This document shows positions 1 to 10,545 of a DNA stretch of 64,000 nucleotides, in pieces (positions within the stretch are counted from its first letter, which is position 1; every line of letters begins with the position of its first letter). Both the position numbers and the translations under genes were made by a program. The stretch lies in the NCBI GenBank assembly GCA_025093985.1, contig JACAAK010000004.1, forward strand, positions 1,302,001 to 1,366,000, read 5' to 3'. Below the pieces are notes generated by a model. That model made no database searches and was not told the DNA's origin. It saw only the letters and a program-made list of their open reading frames with translations. This DNA comes from Calvatia gigantea (lineage: Eukaryota; Basidiomycota; Agaricomycetes; Agaricales; Lycoperdaceae).

Positions 1-677
1 CACAATCTCCACACCCTCAGCCAACGGGTCCATATGCGCAATCTTCACCCCAACCGCATGACCCATATAACCAGGGCTATGGCAGTGGACCAGCACCTTC
101 TGGGCGACATGGAGATATGGGTGGACTAGCTGGCAAACGTACGTCCTTTTACAATTACATATGAAGTCAAACTTGATAATTAACTGGCGGGAGTTAGTCG
201 GCGGCAAATTGTTCGGCGGGGGCAAACATGGTGGCAATAGCGGAGGTCACGGCGGTAGCAGCGGGGGCTTGGGAGCCCTCCTTGGCGCCGCAGGCGGTCA
301 TGGTGGTCATGGTGGTTCTCATCCCCCTCAAGGTGGAGGGTACTACCCCCAGCAAGGACCCTACCCCCAGCAAGGGTACTATCCCCAGCAAGGGCACTAT
401 CCCCAGCAGGGACACTCACCTTTCCCTCCTCAAGGTATGCTTAGTGGTTCAGGAGGTCATGGGAAACCGCCTAAGAAGCATGGTGGTGGTGGTGGCATGG
501 GTGGAGCAGGGATGCTAGCTGCAGGCGCAGGCGCGGGACTGCTGGGTGGAGTCCTGCTAGCTGATGCGATGGATGATGACATGGGTGCGTTCATCCCCTG
601 TGCCATTGCAGGTGTGGATCTAATGGCTTGACCTTACTTTGATAGGTTTCGACGATGACATGGGCGGCGATTGGTAA
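1..677 (+). CDS. Pro/Gly/Tyr-rich protein, 3' end (partial gene)
   Basis: The gene runs in from before the window. The first exon (1-138) reads Gln/Pro-rich residues such as QSPHPQPTGPYAQ and ends at GTACGT. The second exon (198-584) encodes a Gly/His-rich stretch, then about five tandem copies of a YYPQQG-type repeat, then Gly/Lys/His-rich and Ala/Gly-rich segments with a small hydrophobic stretch (GAGLLGGVLLADA). A second intron (585-645) joins to a short acidic tail ending FDDDMGGDW and stop TAA at 675-677. The splice joins keep the frame and place near-identical MDDDMG/FDDDMG motifs side by side. Fungal proteins of this composition often carry an N-terminal WW domain, but that part is outside the window, so the function is not assigned. 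I infer a low-complexity, possibly membrane- or surface-associated protein. Confidence 0.7.
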
Positions 678-1629
678 ATGCGGGTCGTAGTGACGCCTTT
701 GGGACATTGTACTTCATAGCTTTCCTTCTTCCTTGTGTTTATATTTTGTCTCCAAGTATCTCTGTAATCAAACTAGTCTCATCAGCCATTTCAACAAGAA
801 GCGTTTCAATGACAGCCAGTGTATCTGACGCCCCTCCCTGGGGTCCAATTTAGGTTTTTGCTTAGGATTGACACCCACATCCAAAAGTAATACAACGGGG
901 CAATCGCTGAGCATGTATGTTTGACTTGGATGTCGGCAGGGTACCGAATATTTATGGGCGACCGTCAGAAATGCTATCGGAGCTTCTACGAGGCTTTGAT
1001 AATGGAAACCAAAGAGATCATTGACAATGCCATCAGCGACAGGCACTGTCCATTTATTGCGCCTTTCTCAAGAAATCTAAATGGACACGTGTTCTTTTGG
1101 GTTGTGTTCGGCCGAAGAGGTCTACGCAACTGGTACACGGTCACCAGTTAACTGATGCATAGCAGTTGGTTGTTCTTGTAAATTCGGGTTCCTCATGAGT
1201 TGTGGCTGTTCGTTCTATAAATAGCAAACACGCCTAACAGAGGGTTCAGAACGTTCAACGTTCAACGTCGACGCTGACAAGGGAATTGGACAAGTTTTTC
1301 TTGATATGTTATTAGGGTGAAACTCGAATCTGTACATCAACTGTCCGACGTCCCGCGAATGGCGGAGGTAAATGAAAGGGTTATATTGTCTGTGTCTGCC
1401 AGCTGGACCTGCAAACCCGTTCTGAACTATGGTACATGGTGTTATGAGAGATATACGGCCTCTGCCTCCTGGATGGCAGCAACATTGGAGTCAAGAGTAA
1501 GTGGTCCTCGCATTTGTCCAGGTAGAAGCTCACGATTCGTCCGTGGTAGGAGGAACCAATGGTACGCACCCTGTCAGAAGGTCATTGATAAACAGAGCAC
1601 TCACCATATCCTACAGGTACTATGCCCAG
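678..1629. other. Intergenic region, no gene recognised
   Basis: About 950 bases between the Gly-rich gene and the next long reading frame. Short open frames exist but none looks conserved. A TATA-like run (ttctataaatagc) lies near 1213-1225 and a tandem ttcaacg repeat near 1255-1268. The last 300 bases may contain a 5' exon of the following gene: a GTAAGT donor is present at about 1498-1503. Confidence 0.4.
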
Positions 1630-3456
1630 ATGATGACCGTCCCACCAAAAATCGTCTTTCAACATCCCCTCGACCTGCCACCCGCCTCAAATCCAGCACC
1701 TCCACCGCCTCCCTACCCCGAGCCACAACCGCCTTCCCACTACCCCGGACGTGCGCCATCTGTAAGCAGTATGTCCTCTGGGGTTTCCTCTCTCAGCTCC
1801 CCGTCTATCTCGAGTCCACACAACTCCGCCGTTATGAGCGGTGAGCGTGTATCTACGAGTGCTGCAGGGCGCCCCACCCGCGCCCAGGCTAATGTCCAAG
1901 CGCATGGTGGTGTCACAAAACGGAACATGACGATGCCGCTCAATCAGATGCCCCGTCCTCAGAGTCATCTTCAGCCTGTTCATGCGAATACATTACCTGG
2001 CCTTCCAAACGGACAAAAGCTTGTGACACCTGGATTCAACGCTCAAATGCACGCCAACCCAATGGCGAAGATGCCGCAGCAGCAGCCAACTGGGTATACA
2101 AACCAAGGCGGGATGTATAAGCTCCAGTATACTGGCCCTACTCCTGGAGCACCGCAAAGGAACCCGAGCATGCTATCCGTCTCGTCAAGCTCGACGACAA
2201 TGAGCTCGACGAGTAGTATTGCGCCTTTGAAGATAAAGGAGAAGAAAGAGAAGAAAGAGAAGGCAAAGAAACCGAAAGATCCGAATAAGAGGTCGTTGTT
2301 TGGTACCTCGGCGATGGAGGATTTGAGAGAGGAGCATGAGGTGACCATGACCGCTGGAACTGTGGCTACGAGTACGAGGGCCATTGGGTTACCGAACATG
2401 GCGATGGGTGGGCAGGTCCAGATGGGCGTCATGAATACGATGGTTCCCACGCAGGTCCCAGGTTTCCAGCAAAATATGAACTTGGGGATGCAAAGCGTTG
2501 TTCCATTGAACGCGCAGATGAGTATGCAGATGCAACAACCTCCACCACAACCCGGCGTTGACCTCGGAAAATTCACGAATGTGGCGAAGAACGCTTTATC
2601 TGGTGCACTTTACTTGGCGACGGGGATTTCTACCCAGGATCTTGTAAACCTCCGAAGTCGTTTAAAGGTCGCTTTTTCGGGCATTCCTCTTAGTGAAATC
2701 GGTATCGATGCGAGACAACTAGAAGCAGTGTTGTCTGGGCAGCCTAGAGCAAGTTATCAAGGCGTCATCAATGCGCTAATGATCCAGCAGCAGCGGGAGC
2801 AAATTTTGATGCTTCAAACGGGACGTGCGACCAGTAATGTGAATTATGAAGACTTGATCAAGCAGGTGCGCAAGATGCAGGGTGTTGCGAATAACAAGGC
2901 ACAGCAGACGATGGCGATGAATGCTGGAAGGCAAGGGATCCAGATAGGTGGTACGATGGGCGTACAGGGTCAGGCGACAATAACTCAGCAAAACGCGATG
3001 CTCCAACGACAGATTTTGATGGAACAGCAGAAGCTGGCGCAGATGCAGATGTCAATGGGCCAAGTCCCGATGATGATGAATCAGCAGCAGCATATGGGAC
3101 TTCAGGTGCAAACAACTGGAGTTGTCAACCCTATGATGCAGCCAGGGACCGTGAGGAGAAGAAGACAGAACCAACAAATTGCGCATACGGGAGCAGTAAA
3201 GCAGGAGAAGAAGAAAAAGAGGGACAAGCCGTTACCTGTCGCTCCTGAGAAGAAGAAGAAAAAGGCAGAGCAAACACAAACCATGCGAAAGGTTGCGCCT
3301 TCACATGTGGAGGGCAAGAAACGTGACGAGGTATTGTTGGTGGAGGACCAAGGAGGTGACAGTGGAGGATATGTATATGAAGAGGTGTTATTGATGGAAG
3401 ACCAAGACCAAGGAGGTGATGACGGTGGATTTGACTTGAGTGCATCGTTTGACTGA
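1630..3456 (+). CDS. Unrecognised Met/Gln-rich protein with Lys-rich blocks
   Basis: A single long open frame. The first ATG that fits is 1630 (MMTVPPKIVFQHP); the open frame extends upstream to about 1501 without a good ATG, so an upstream exon is possible. The protein (about 608 residues) starts Pro-rich, then is Ser-rich, followed by a Lys/Glu block (KEKKEKKEKAKKPK) that looks like a nuclear localisation signal. The middle (about residues 310-400) is the only ordered-looking part, with helices such as LVNLRSRLKVAFSGIPLSEIG. After this come long Met/Gln-rich stretches, a second basic block (EKKKKRDKPLPV, EKKKKKAEQ) and an acidic tail. This composition fits a nuclear transcription or chromatin factor, but I do not recognise the family and assign no function. 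The stop is 57 bases before the next gene's first possible ATG. Confidence 0.7.
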   Translation: MMTVPPKIVFQHPLDLPPASNPAPPPPPYPEPQPPSHYPGRAPSVSSMSSGVSSLSSPSISSPHNSAVMSGERVSTSAAGRPTRAQANVQAHGGVTKRNMTMPLNQMPRPQSHLQPVHANTLPGLPNGQKLVTPGFNAQMHANPMAKMPQQQPTGYTNQGGMYKLQYTGPTPGAPQRNPSMLSVSSSSTTMSSTSSIAPLKIKEKKEKKEKAKKPKDPNKRSLFGTSAMEDLREEHEVTMTAGTVATSTRAIGLPNMAMGGQVQMGVMNTMVPTQVPGFQQNMNLGMQSVVPLNAQMSMQMQQPPPQPGVDLGKFTNVAKNALSGALYLATGISTQDLVNLRSRLKVAFSGIPLSEIGIDARQLEAVLSGQPRASYQGVINALMIQQQREQILMLQTGRATSNVNYEDLIKQVRKMQGVANNKAQQTMAMNAGRQGIQIGGTMGVQGQATITQQNAMLQRQILMEQQKLAQMQMSMGQVPMMMNQQQHMGLQVQTTGVVNPMMQPGTVRRRRQNQQIAHTGAVKQEKKKKRDKPLPVAPEKKKKKAEQTQTMRKVAPSHVEGKKRDEVLLVEDQGGDSGGYVYEEVLLMEDQDQGGDDGGFDLSASFD

Positions 3457-3545
3457 GTAGAATAATCACATGACTGTGCTCTCCTCTCCTTGCTTATTTA
3501 TATTAGATCGACATGGTTAATGGAATACACGTAGTACACAGGGCT

Positions 3546-6270
3546 ATGACCAACAAGTGGGATGTGTACTCTCGTCAGGGACTTGACCTCGCCTCAACTG
3601 CTACTTCGCTCGGTTTCTCCGCTGTTAAATCGGGCACTCGCCTCGGTGTAAGCTTCCCCACCTATCTCCCCCTGCCGCTTACTCCATATCTCACATGTCA
3701 TTGAGTTTCGCATAGCTCGTGGCATCGTTGACACTGCTGTTGGCTTCACAACGTCCGTCGTCGACCATGCCCTCTTCGGGGGTAGCACCGTTCTTCGTCC
3801 TGTTGCTGGTTCAGCAGTACACTCCGTCTTTGACTTGGCAGAACAACTCGCACTCGCTCCCATTCGCCTCTCAGAATACATCACATCCACCTCTCTCATA
3901 GCTGCTCACAGTTCCATCAACATCCTCTCCGTAATATATCCAGGAAGCAGTGATGCTAGTTTCTCTCTGGTGTCTTTCATCACCTTGGTTCGCCGAGAAT
4001 GGTCATATCGGGATGGTTCTCTCCCGAACGGGAACTATGGCTTGACACAGGTCGCAAGAGCAATAGTTGCTTGGGTGGCCCTACAAGGCGTCACTCAGGA
4101 GTGGCAAGAGAAGCGTTGGCTCCAATACCTTAAGGAGCTCGATGTCATGGAAAAAGAGAAAACAGAGCAAGAAAGGCCCGTATTACAGTCCCCAGGGTAT
4201 GTCTCGGGGGGTTCCCCCTCAGAACTCTTTTAGCATCAGTGCCAGCTAAAAAAAAACGTTTTAGACACTCTCACATCCGCGTCACCTCCGATGTTATTTT
4301 CCCTGGTCATGCCGGCCCTCATATTATATCCGCTGACATTGGAATAGCTCCTTCCCATTCGCCAGTCACAATCCGTTCGAGAAATTCGACCTTGTCCTCG
4401 GTTTCATCCCCTTCTACGGCTACAATAGGTTTGCCTTCCCCTCTCTTGTCCCGCCCCCCATCTCTCCAACACATGCCATCCCCAACAATACCAGCATTTC
4501 ATTTGCGTCGCTCATACTCACTCCAATCATTGCATCCCTTCCCCACTATCCATTCACCAGGACAAGTTCCTCTCGACGAACTGAAATCCACGCTCCGCCG
4601 GTTATCAAAGATGGTGCTGGCCGGATACGGTGGTGCTTCCCTCTTATTCTTTGGTGTCACCCCCTATCCGAGGGATTCGCAGAAAGGGGAAGCGAGGGAG
4701 AAGAGAGATGAAGAGAAGAAGCTCGAAGTTGCAGTGGATGCTGCTGAAGCTGAAGCTGCGGGGGAACGTCCATCCTCCAATTATTCTCAACTACAGCCGA
4801 AATATGCATGGTGGGACCTACTCCTCGGAAAACACGATCAGGAGATTTTTGAGCAGTCTGCGCTGAGTGACGAAGAGGAGAAAAAGAAAAAGGCAAGAGC
4901 GACAGAGAAAGCAAGGAAGGATAAGATGAAGGCCACTGCCGTTGTTGGAACTGAGCACCTTATGCCCAGATTTTGGGTATTGACTGACTATAATAGGGGT
5001 CAAATTGTTCTAGTCCTCAGAGGTGAGTATGATATCCAGCCCGACAGACGCCTCTGTGCTCATGGGTGGTAGGAACAATGTCTCTCAACGAAATTGCCGT
5101 CGACCTAACATGCCACCCCGAGTCTTTTCATCCCGCGCAAACTCAAGACCAAGGCATTGATGAAGAAGATGACGTCCTCGAGCACCGCAACCCAGGAAAA
5201 CCTAACGAACCCGAACAGAAAGAGAAACCATCACCGTATCATGTACATTCCGGTATGCTACGAATGGCTAAAGCTATGGGAGAGATAGGCAAACCAGTGC
5301 AATTAGCTGTTCAGGAAGCATTGAGTTACAATCCAGGTTTTGGTAAGAATTTGTTATCATTTACGGGTTTGAGCAGACTTGGTGGACCAGTTATATAGAT
5401 TTGGTGCTTTGTGGACATAGTCTTGGGGCTGGTGTCGCCGCCCTCTTGGGAATGGTGCGTATGATGGATCATTTCCCCGGGTTTTATTGACATACCGTAG
5501 ATGTGGGCTGACCCTACGACCTGTCTAACCGTCCACTCAAGTGGCCTCCCTATTGGCCGAAGAGTCTATGTCTACTGTTTCGCACCTCCGTATGTTGTTT
5601 GACTTGCCCTTTCTCATACATAATACTCACACATCCGGTCCTCTCCAGCTCCTTGACAGACGCCAAACTTAGCCGCCTCGCTACAAACCTAGTCACATCC
5701 TTCGTTTATTCCAACGATGTTGTCTCGCGACTCTCCCTAGGCTCCGTACGTGACTTGCGAAATGCGGCATTGTGGTTATGTGAAGCCGAGGACGGGAAAC
5801 ATGGAAACGGGGGAAATGGTGAGAAACCTGCAGCAGGATGGTTGGTCTACTGTAACCAGTCGCGCACGGCGGTGGCAGGAAGCGCGCGGAAACTCTGATG
5901 GCTTTATTGGGGGGAGCAAGGAAGATATGGATTGGTTGGTTGCGGTGAGAAAGACACTGGAAGCTAATATGCATGATCAGAATATGTATCCGCCCGGGCG
6001 TGTGCTTTGGGCTATGAGGGATAGCGACTTGCACCCTTCGCATCAGAAGAGCAAGCCTGAACCAGCACAACGAGGTAAGAAAGACAAGTTGAGGCTGTTT
6101 GAGGTGCTGGACGTGGAGAAGGTGTTTGACCAGATTGTATTTTCAAGGAATATGCTTACGTGCGTCGTTTATTTTTTTGTATTCTAGAACTGTTCATCGG
6201 TGTTGATGTGTGTAATGATAGTGCACATCTACCCAATCAATACGATAGAGTTTTACAGGATTTACTGTAG
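3546..6270 (+). CDS. Class-3 lipase, sn-1-specific diacylglycerol lipase type
   Basis: Multi-exon serine hydrolase expected to release a fatty acid from the sn-1 position of diacylglycerol at membranes. The nucleophile elbow LVLCGHSLGAGVAAL is at about 5400-5440, with the catalytic Ser codon at 5419-5421. Further on, YSNDVVSRLSLGSVRDLRNA carries the likely acid Asp, and the C-terminus, read after splicing a last intron (GTGCGT...GATAG), is AHLPNQYDRVLQDLL with the likely catalytic His. Stop TAG is 6268-6270. I chose ATG 3546 (MTNKWDVYSRQGLDLASTA); ATG 3513 is in frame and also possible. Intron 1 (3646-3715) joins to ARGIVDTAVGFTTSVVDHALFG. The N-terminal half has a Ser/Pro-rich insertion and a charged Lys/Glu stretch before the lipase fold. 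The family match is strong; exact exon borders in 4200-5600 are approximate. Confidence 0.85.
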
Positions 6271-6983
6271 ATTATACTACCAGATTCCCAGTCTTCTTTG
6301 TTCCACTATCCCCACCTAGGATCAACTCATTTCTATAATATCTTACGATACCCCGGAATTGCTTTCACCGGCATCTGTAGGAAATGACTTGGGTTCTTAC
6401 ATCTGATAAAAAGATTGTGGGGCGTTGGGTATATGCCAAACCTCGGCGGGATCTTCTATGTGCCCATGGAACCCCACTTCACATCTACATCACCGGCAGA
6501 CAAAATTTGTTCTGGATCTGACATGTTATTTCAACCTCCACCTCGTTGCCGAGAACCTCTTCACCCAATTCTAAGTTACCCAGATGCTGAGTGGTCGGTC
6601 CGCCGCAGATATTTCGGTCCAGCATTGATCCTCTTCTCATTCCAATGGGCCCCAATGTTGTGACGTACAGATGTTGACAAAATACCCGAGAACACTGAGA
6701 AAATTGCACTCCATGGGATGTCAATGGAACTGTAGATCTATGTTTCAATGGCAATCCGGCAAGCGTCTTACAGCAGCGCTATTTGTGATGGCTCAGATTC
6801 GAATCTCGTTATCCTCCAAGTTGGCCAGGGTACGTAGGAAACATTGGGTTATATTGCCATATGTTGTCAGACAGAGATCCAAAGATATGACACTGTTTAC
6901 CTCATGTTCATTCCACGTTGGCGGCATTGCGTTCTCGGTTGAAGTGTACTCACAGGTGTTATACACCAAGGCGAATGATATAT
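6271..6983. other. Convergent intergenic region, no gene recognised
   Basis: About 710 bases between the 3' ends of the lipase gene (+) and the permease gene (-). Several open frames of 80-145 codons occur on both strands, but none shows a recognisable domain or a codon pattern like its neighbours. It probably holds the two 3' UTRs. Confidence 0.4.
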
Positions 6984-9313
6984 CTATGATTTTGCTTGTA
7001 CGTCAACCGCGCCCATATCCTTCTCGTCAACTCCCCTCTCTGAAGGCGTCCGTGATTTATCACCACAAGGATCAACACCTAGATGGACATTGGGGATTGG
7101 TCCTTTAAACCAGTGCACACCTCCGTACTTGGGGAAGTAGTACCATAGTATGGAAAGAACCATAACACCGCCGACCACTACGACACTGTAGTTCATGTCT
7201 ACTGCATCGATGCCTGGGGCGCCGGGAAAGAGGAAAACAATGCCCAGGAAAAGCATAAAGAGCACAGAAACAGTCGCTACCGGGAGGCTCTGTTCCGATT
7301 CTGAATTCCATACTCGTTTGAAATGAGGGGATGAGATTACGTACGAAAATTCCGAGATTAAATGGTCCAGGTTGAAAGTCATTTCCTCCCGTAAATCGGA
7401 CAACGATAGGAATTGCATATGCGATGTAGATGGCCGTAACGGACATAGAGAAAATGGCGTTGGCGGCTTGGTCTCCTGCGAATACAAGGAGTCCAAGGGC
7501 GAGAGAAAGGGAAGCATCAAACCAGACGACGTTGAAGGGTGTTTTGGTGTATGGGTTCATGCGGTATAACCATTTTGAGAAGGGGAGGGCTATCCGGGGG
7601 AAGAGTAATGGGTTAGATGTAAAAACCACGGGTAAATTGAGAGACGAACCTCCGTCGCGGCTGAAGGCAAAGGTTTGTCTGCTAGCTGCTAGGAGCTTTG
7701 GGAGGTAAATGAGTGAGGGATGCTGGGCAATGGAGAAAACTTACCATGCTAGAGCCCATCATGTACCTGACGCGGGGATGAAATGGTGCGCTGTATAAGA
7801 GAAGGAAAATACGCACTGGACAACCACAACCAATACCCAGATACCCAAGGTAGCCTTCCGTCCGAAGCTGTTTACAAAAATTTGTGCCATGGGTTGGTCG
7901 CTCTCTGAGAGGGCTTGCAGGTCTGCTCCCATGCAGAAGGCGAGGGACATGTTAAGAGCTGGTGCATAATTTAGGGTACACTTTGATGTAACAACAGAGG
8001 AAAGGCTCACCCCATCCGAAGATCCCTCCAATGCTGATAGCTCCAACTATAGCCCAAGGAACTGCTGTACTTGCATTAGACGCTTCCTCGCTGATATGGA
8101 CACTGGAGTCGAATGAACCTAAGACGAAGTGAGTACGGCGAAGGATTGATTGTGGGTAACATTACAGATAGTCCATAGCGGGGCGAGAAAACTATATATA
8201 AACGCAAAGCCGTTGGGCCACCCGCTCACTGAAGGAGACAAATTTAAGCTCGTGAATAGACCAAAAAATGTTCTACCCACGGTTGGTGAAGTCCCACAAA
8301 GCAACCTTGGCATTATTCCTGAATTCCGCCGGTGTCGCGACCGGAAGGGCGATGATAAGCCCTAAACAAAATCTAAGGGATTTTTAGTTAGATGATCGCA
8401 GCGTTTGATTGATAATAAGCCGAACAGAATATTCAACGCGATGTAGACGGTTTGCAGACGGGCTAGGACTCGGGTTCCAAGGCAACATACAAAGGCATGG
8501 CTAATGATGATGGCGGCATAGACCCCGCTAAAGGAAGTTCGTCAGCCGAAAAGACGTAGGATCTGGACAGTTGTGACTTGCAATAGCCGTGCTTTCGTGG
8601 CCTCGAAATTTCCGTTCGTACCAATGGTAATGGCAGCCATGACTTGAACTGCTGCTCCCCAATCAATGGAAGCTAGCGCTGCAATTGAGCCAATTGTATT
8701 AGCATCTGGAGCGATGTTAACACACGTGTTTTGTACATCAAGATCAGACGCACACCCAACGATCCAACAGAGAAGGTTTCTCCATCTCTTGGACGCCAAT
8801 GAATATGTCCAGAAATACAGCTGACATAGATAACACCTAAATGGGGAATTATCCGCATAGATAGGATAACGATACTCACACCACCGGAAGTAGGAGCTGC
8901 CGACGCAAGCTCTGCCAATGACAATCCCACGAACAGAATAAGGATGCTTGCAACGAGCCACTGCCATGGTGAGGTAATCAGTGGCGCCCCGGGAGGAAAC
9001 GATTCTACTTACTCCCCAGACCATTGCTGGTCCACCGCCGTTGGGAATCGCGTAGAAGAGAACAGATGAGATAGATGGTACTAGTCCAATGATTGAAAAG
9101 GCAATACCGAATACCTTTGAAAAGTATTAGCTTGGACTCGGAACGAAAGGGTCAGCGTACTTCAAGAGGCGTGAACTCTCTTCTAAATTCCTGTTTGTAC
9201 CCGAGGGCTGCCAACAATGCCTCATCGGCATTAAGGGTCGTCTCCTGCGGTGAATGGTCTTTTGCATTCATATCGTCCGACGAGGATAGAAGGGTGGGTC
9301 GTTGGTGAGGCAT
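6984..9313 (-). CDS. APC-family amino acid/GABA-type permease
   Basis: A polytopic plasma-membrane transporter of the amino acid-polyamine-organocation superfamily, in the fungal GABA/choline permease branch. Start ATG at 9311-9313 gives MPHQRPTLLSSSDD, then the conserved cytosolic stretch DEALLAALGYKQEFRREFTP before membrane segment 1. Later exons read GLSLAELASAAPTSGG (family signature in TM3 region), LYFWTYSLASKRWRNLLCWIVG, WPNGFAFIYSFLAPLWTIC, LQALSESDQPMAQIF and FSKWLYRMNPYTKTPFNVVWF, ending after a final hydrophobic segment with the tail KYGGVHWFKGPIPNV...; stop 6984-6986. At least seven short introns break the gene. About 12 membrane segments are expected; the substrate cannot be told from sequence (amino acids, GABA or choline). 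Confidence 0.85.
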
Positions 9314-9922
9314 TGGGTAGAGGATGGAAGTCAGAGTAGAGTGCTGAGGTTGCTTCTTAAGAATGTTATTCTTGTAGGTAATTGATGGACAGAGGTGGGT
9401 GGAGTGCACACGTTACGTTGCGTTTATCAATAGAGGATATCTCAAGAAGTCACTTGTACTTCGGCTGTGAATAGACGTCATGGAGGCAGCAGCGGCTGGG
9501 GAGATAACGGAAGTACCCTGGTTGGTGGTATTGGCTTCAGCGATCAAAGCGGCTTTAAATGAAAGAGTGCTCCTTAGTCCATGCGAGTCTGTCAATAGTA
9601 CCAGCTCAAGATTGGCTGAAGACGCACCAGCTACAGCATTGAGGTTGTCCTTCTGCACCTCAGGAAATTGAGGGCAATCCATAGGGGAGTATCTGTTCTT
9701 GAATTTCACAATCTCGTCACTAATTCATTCGTCACCTGGACACAAAGAGATTAGATTCTACTTGATTACATGGGTTGTGTACAACAACTGGCATGGCATT
9801 GTCACCGGGTGGAATACGCCCGAGGGGTGCGCCACGTTTAGCACCGGAGACTTGAAACAGGGAAGTGAAAGGTGTGAGAAATTCGAAGGGGAGTTTGGAT
9901 CATGGTTCCTGTGATAGGTGTT
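9314..9922. other. Intergenic region upstream of the permease, no gene recognised
   Basis: About 610 bases between the permease start and the 3' end of SPT4, both on the minus strand. One open frame of ~98 codons on the minus strand (9413-9709) lacks an ATG at its start and matches nothing I know. The stretch probably holds the permease promoter. Confidence 0.35.
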
Positions 9923-10389
9923 TTAATCTTGGTCAGTTTGGTCGCGGGGTCGATATTTTATCCCTCTATTCTCTAATTCAGCTTCAACATCTTCGGGAAC
10001 GCGACCCTTGACTTGAACAGCATAGATACCGCGGGCATAATTTGCTAGGGGAAGTGGTTAATGACGGAAGGATCCAGAGGGATATTTAACTCCGCACATG
10101 TTCTCTGCCACCGCGCTACCCAGCTAGTTTCAGGACTTATCACAGCGATGACTCCATCAAAGGATGTTGTTGTACAAGTTGCTATCCTGTCTGGGCTTCC
10201 CTTTAACTTGATAAACCTTTGAATTCAGTGGCGTCTTTAAGAGAAACATCTGAGAGCCCGTACCTGCATGATTTCCTCGCAATTCGGGCAACCGTTTTTC
10301 CTAAAGTCAGCGGGTGTCAAGATAATAGAACACAGAAGGCATGCTCGAAGGGTTTTGCTCCTGGCTTGCGGGGGAATGGGCGCAGACAT
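9923..10389 (-). CDS. SPT4: Transcription elongation factor Spt4
   Basis: A three-exon gene read by splicing: exon 1 10264-10389, exon 2 10098-10206, exon 3 9923-10044 (introns of 57 and 53 nt, GT...AG), giving 118 residues, the usual Spt4 length. Exon 1 holds the four-Cys zinc finger (ACLLCS ... NGCPNCEE). Exon 2 reads LKGSPDRIATCTTTSFDGV and then the family signature ISPETSWVARWQR. Exon 3 reads NYARGIYAVQVKGRVPEDV and ends KYRPRDQTDQD. Spt4 pairs with Spt5 (DSIF) to promote RNA polymerase II and I elongation in the nucleus. All key Cys and the SWVARWQR motif are intact. It is divergent from the carrier gene at 10546, with 156 bp between the starts. No other protein I know fits these motifs. 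Confidence 0.95.
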
Positions 10390-10545
10390 GGTGGTACACG
10401 AGTTTGCAAGTCTTGAAATTCAAAGGAATGAGTCTGGTCAGTCACGTGATTGACCATCAGAGTCACGTTACTTTATTTTTGAGGACGACCGAGTCGCTTC
10501 TACAGGAGCAAGGTCTCCCGTTGATACATTCGACGGTCTGTGTTC
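10390..10545. promoter_or_regulatory. Shared divergent promoter region, SPT4 / mitochondrial carrier
   Basis: Only 156 bases lie between the two start codons. The region must hold both 5' UTRs and core promoters. A repeated gtcacgt motif (10442 and 10461) is visible; its role is not known. Confidence 0.5.

Noticed and set aside
1317..1844. Open frame of 175 codons upstream of and overlapping the Met/Gln-rich gene
   Set aside because: It starts with GTG, lies in another frame than the long gene, and shows no domain. Part of it may be an upstream exon, but a consistent splice into the long frame was not found.
6780..6815. gattcgaatctc resembling a tRNA B box
   Set aside because: No A box at the right distance and no cloverleaf arms could be formed.
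9413..9709. Minus-strand open frame of 98 codons upstream of the permease
   Set aside because: No ATG at its start, low-complexity Ala/Ser/Thr content and no recognisable motif.
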